Source of the DNA: Thiodiazotropha sp050291245
GTDB lineage: Bacteria > Pseudomonadota > Gammaproteobacteria > Chromatiales > Chromatiaceae
Length of the DNA stretch: 64,000 nucleotides
Direction: 5' to 3'
Assembly (NCBI GenBank): GCA_050291245.1
Contig: JBNKJP010000022.1
Coordinates: 255,555 to 319,554, forward strand
Part shown: one piece after another, positions 61,593 to 64,000 of the stretch
Numbering within the stretch: position 1 is the stretch's first letter
How the letters are laid out: every line of letters starts with the position of its first letter
The notes under the pieces: model-generated
What the model was told of the DNA's origin: nothing
The model's input: only the letters and a program-made list of their open reading frames with translations
Database searches by the model: none
Position numbers and translations under genes: made by a program

Positions 61593-61985
61593 ATGAAGTT
61601 TTCGATTCAAATTAACGAAGGCCCATATCAGCATCAGGCAACTGATTCCGCCTACCAGTTCACCAAGGCTGCCCTGGAGAAGGGACACGAGATCTTTCGT
61701 GTCTTCTTCTACCACGATGGCGTGAATAACGGCACCAAGCTGACCACGCCGCCGCAGGATGATCGCAATATCGTCAACCGCTGGAGCGAGTTGGCGAAAG
61801 AGCATGATCTGGATCTGGTGGTGTGTGTTGCTGCTGCCCAGCGTCGCGGTATCGTAGATGAGGGTGAGATGCAGCGTAACGGTAAAGATGCCGAGAATAT
61901 TGCTGACGGGTTCCGTATCTCCGGTCTCGGTCAGTTGATTGAGGCCGGCATCCAGGCTGATCGTCTGGTTGTGTTTGGTGATTAA
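61593..61985 (+). CDS. dsrE: Sulfur relay protein DsrE
   Basis: Sulfurtransferase subunit of the DsrEFH hexamer, which hands sulfur to DsrC. The 130-residue protein carries C78 (DLVVCVAAAQRRG), the same position as the active cysteine of Allochromatium DsrE. GGAAAGGA precedes the ATG. Confidence 0.97.
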   Translation: MKFSIQINEGPYQHQATDSAYQFTKAALEKGHEIFRVFFYHDGVNNGTKLTTPPQDDRNIVNRWSELAKEHDLDLVVCVAAAQRRGIVDEGEMQRNGKDAENIADGFRISGLGQLIEAGIQADRLVVFGD

Positions 61986-62001
61986 GGGTAGGGGTTGAAC
62001 C

Positions 62002-62412
62002 ATGTCTGAAGATATTAAGAAATTCATGTACGTCAACCGCCGCGCCCCCCATGGCACTATATATGCCTGGGAGTCACTGGAGGTTGTATTGATCGGTGCC
62101 GCCTTTGATCAGGATGTCAGTCTGGCCTTCCTGGATGATGGCGTATATCAGCTGCTTAAAGGGCAAGATACCGCAGGTATCGAGACCAAGAACTTCTCGC
62201 CCACCTACTCGGCATTGGGGGATTACGATGTCACCAAGTTGTATGTGGAGAAGGAGTCCCTGGAGGAGCGTGGTCTGACTATTGATGATCTGATGGATCT
62301 GAAGTGGGAAGACGAGGATGATGACTGGGCAGAGAAAGACTCTATCCGTCTGGTCAGCCGTGAAGAACTCACCGAGATCTTCGATCAGCAAGACGTAGTT
62401 TTCAGTTTCTAG
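62002..62412 (+). CDS. dsrF: Sulfur relay protein DsrF
   Basis: Second subunit of DsrEFH. The 136-residue protein starts MSEDIKKFMYVNRRAPHGTIYAWE, with DQDVSLAFLDDGVYQLL and the closing FSF typical of DsrF/TusC. There is no conserved active cysteine in this subunit, as expected. It is 16 bases after dsrE. Confidence 0.96.
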   Translation: MSEDIKKFMYVNRRAPHGTIYAWESLEVVLIGAAFDQDVSLAFLDDGVYQLLKGQDTAGIETKNFSPTYSALGDYDVTKLYVEKESLEERGLTIDDLMDLKWEDEDDDWAEKDSIRLVSREELTEIFDQQDVVFSF

Positions 62413-62426
62413 GGTAGGGCAGAGAT

Positions 62427-62732
62427 ATGAGCATTTTACACACGGTAAATAAATCGCCTTATGAGAAAAACTCGGTTGGCAGCTGTCTGGGTCACGCGAA
62501 AGAAGGTAGTTCAATCCTCTTTTATGAAGACGCAGTATATGCGACCATTAAGGGGTCGAGTATCGAACAGTTGGTGACCGGTGTCTCCGGGGTGAAGTTG
62601 TACGCCCTGGGCGCTGATCTGAAGGCACGCGGTATTGGTGAAGATAAAATGATTGATGGGGTGGAGATCGTAGACTATGCCGGTTTTGTCGATCTGTCCG
62701 CAGATCATGACAAAGTACAGGCCTGGGTCTGA
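62427..62732 (+). CDS. dsrH: Sulfur relay protein DsrH
   Basis: Third subunit of DsrEFH (TusB-like), 101 residues. The family cysteine is C20 (SVGSCLGHA), followed by SSILFYEDAVYAT. It is 14 bases after dsrF. Confidence 0.96.
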   Translation: MSILHTVNKSPYEKNSVGSCLGHAKEGSSILFYEDAVYATIKGSSIEQLVTGVSGVKLYALGADLKARGIGEDKMIDGVEIVDYAGFVDLSADHDKVQAWV

Positions 62733-62769
62733 TCCAGTTCCTGATTTAGAGTAACTTAGGAGAAATTGC

Positions 62770-63102
62770 ATGGCTATCGACGTTGATGGTAAGAGTTTAG
62801 AGACTGATGAGGAAGGTTACCTGGTAAATCTGGACGAGTGGGTTCCAGGTGTGGCCGATATTATGGCTGCTGAGGATGACCTGACCCTGGGCGAAGAGCA
62901 CTGGGACATTATCAACTTCCTGCGTGAGTACTACGAAGAGTATCAGATTGCTCCAGCAGTACGCGTTCTGACCAAGGCTGTTGGTAAGAAGCTGGGTAAA
63001 GAGAAAGGTAACAGCAAGTATCTGTACGCCCTGTTCCCATATGGTCCAGGCAAGCAGGCTTGTCGTTATGCCGGTCTGCCTAAGCCAACCGGTTGTATCT
63101 AA
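62770..63102 (+). CDS. dsrC: Sulfur carrier protein DsrC
   Basis: Carries sulfur as a persulfide or trisulfide between DsrEFH, DsrAB and the membrane complex. The 110-residue protein has both redox cysteines, C98 (KQACRYAGLP) and the penultimate C109, eleven residues apart, as in the dissimilatory proteins. AGGAGA precedes the ATG. A strong hairpin follows before dsrM. Contrast the cysteine-free paralogue at 56649. Confidence 0.98.
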   Translation: MAIDVDGKSLETDEEGYLVNLDEWVPGVADIMAAEDDLTLGEEHWDIINFLREYYEEYQIAPAVRVLTKAVGKKLGKEKGNSKYLYALFPYGPGKQACRYAGLPKPTGCI

Positions 63103-63117
63103 GCTGTAAGTTTATGG

Positions 63118-63147
63118 TCGGCGACAGACCGCATGGTCTGTCGCCGA
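63118..63147 (+). other. Strong hairpin between dsrC and dsrM
   Basis: Thirteen-base perfect stem tcggcgacagacc/ggtctgtcgccga with loop gcat, followed by ttagttag rather than a T-run. It may protect the 3' end of a dsrC-containing transcript or partly terminate it, raising dsrC relative to dsrM. Confidence 0.7.
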
Positions 63148-63314
63148 TTAGTTAGACCAGAACCTCATAAGTACGTGGCTAAGACTATCCGGAAAAGATA
63201 GTCGCATAATAATAGATACGGTTTCTGTCTATATATAAAGGGCATTAGTCAAAGTCTATGACAGGGCGCGTACTCTAATGGGGCTGGATGAACCCGACGG
63301 AGGATCGCAGGATC

Positions 63315-64000
63315 ATGTCAACTTTCTTTGCGCTACTGTATATTTTTGCAGGCATCGTATTCGTTGCAGGTTTGGCGCGGAAGATAATCCAGTATGCCAA
63401 GACCCCAGCGCCCCTAAAGATCGCTACTACCCCCGCACCAACCACCAAGACCGGTGTTGTGATGCGTATGTTCCGTGAGGTAGTGTTCTTTGAGAGCCTG
63501 TTCAAAGGCACCAAATGGACCTGGATATTCTCCTGGGTCTTTCATATGGCCCTGTTGCTGGTATTGATCAGGCATCTGCGTTACTTCATCGATCCGGCCT
63601 GGGTTCCTTCATACATATGGGCCCTGATTACTCTGGCGCAACCATTCGGCAAGTATGCCGGTCTGGCTATGCTGCTGGGTATCGGTGGGCTGTTTGTTAG
63701 ACGAGTATTTGTTGATCGGGTGCGCTATATCTCCGCGCCTTCCGATTACCTGTGGCTGGTGGTACTGGGGCTGATCGGCACCAGCGGTCTGGCGATGTCA
63801 TTTATCGCCCACACCGACATCATCGCCATTAAGCAGTTCTTTACCTTCGCTGGCGGTGAACTACCGTTGGATATACCTCTTATCGCCCATCTTTCCCTGG
63901 TCGCTTTACTGATGATTCTGTTCCCCTTTAGCAAGCTGTTGCATGCTCCTGGGATATTCTTCAGTCCGACCAGGAATCAGGTGGATAATCCAAGAGAGCA
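63315..64000 (+). CDS. dsrM: DsrM, heme b membrane subunit of DsrMKJOP, 3' truncated
   Basis: Membrane cytochrome subunit (NarI-like) of the DsrMKJOP complex, which takes electrons from the DsrC cycle to quinone. The visible 228 residues start MSTFFALLYIFAGIVFVAGL and contain about five membrane helices with histidines in FHMALLLVLIRH and IAHLSLVALL as likely heme ligands. It follows the hairpin at 63118-63147 with AGGAT upstream and runs off the window. Confidence 0.93.
   Translation, partial: MSTFFALLYIFAGIVFVAGLARKIIQYAKTPAPLKIATTPAPTTKTGVVMRMFREVVFFESLFKGTKWTWIFSWVFHMALLLVLIRHLRYFIDPAWVPSYIWALITLAQPFGKYAGLAMLLGIGGLFVRRVFVDRVRYISAPSDYLWLVVLGLIGTSGLAMSFIAHTDIIAIKQFFTFAGGELPLDIPLIAHLSLVALLMILFPFSKLLHAPGIFFSPTRNQVDNPRE

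Overview
The window is a gene-dense chromosomal segment of a sulfur-oxidising gammaproteobacterium. The strongest clues are the start of an oxidative (reverse-type) dsr operon, dsrA-B-E-F-H-C-M, at the right edge and two unlinked genes for secreted Gly/Tyr/Asn/Pro-rich proteins that look like sulfur globule envelope proteins. Housekeeping gene order (clpP-clpX-lon-hupB-ppiD, rnhA-dnaQ, pyrG-kdsA-eno-ftsB-ispD/ispF-truD, isc-hscBA-fdx-iscX) is typical of Gammaproteobacteria. A relative of Chromatiales/Sedimenticolaceae, free-living or symbiotic, is my inference; no 16S gene is present to test it.

Layout: 1-3.4 kb, end of the isc Fe-S operon. 3.4-12.1 kb, a thioredoxin-like protein, an OmpA-like lipoprotein, a 2-oxoacid:acceptor oxidoreductase (korA, korB) whose two genes are split by a reversed pair of paralogous unknown genes, a ferritin-like protein, the first sulfur globule-like protein and a NifF-like flavodoxin. 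12.2-18.4 kb, a secreted beta-helix protein, NhaR-like regulator, Bax-inhibitor-1 protein, a membrane protein and parC. 18.5-28.8 kb, tRNA-Leu, tig, clpP, clpX, lon, hupB, tRNA-Val, tRNA-Asp, ppiD and fabI. 29-35 kb, an oligopeptide-type ABC transporter with a membrane-anchored substrate-binding protein and a fused double ATPase. 35-43.7 kb, a diguanylate cyclase, DUF815 ATPase, AIM24-like protein, cobO, mltD, a methyltransferase, rnhA and dnaQ. 43.9-53.7 kb, an FNR/Anr regulator, the second globule-like protein, then the pyrG-to-truD block, interrupted by an antisense HDOD gene. 53.8-56.6 kb, poorly characterised proteins and an Fe(II)/2-oxoglutarate-type dioxygenase. 56.6-58.7 kb, a reversed cluster facing away from dsrA: a DsrC-like protein without either conserved cysteine, a Cas6/Cmx6-like protein with no CRISPR array in the window, a helical-repeat-like protein and a 58-residue protein. 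59.1 kb to the end, dsrABEFHCM.

How they fit together: DsrAB oxidises sulfur brought by DsrEFH and DsrC, DsrM begins the membrane complex that takes electrons, and the globule proteins would coat stored sulfur. The isc genes can supply Fe-S clusters, and Kor, the flavodoxin and the ferredoxin belong to low-potential electron metabolism. The least explained part is the divergent cluster beside dsrA, which pairs a Cas6-type RNA-binding fold with a cysteine-less DsrC homologue. Several short palindromic repeat families (a 105-bp doublet, a 124-bp inverted repeat and a GTCATCCCGGC-type palindrome) are scattered between genes. No prophage, insertion sequence, rRNA or CRISPR array was seen.
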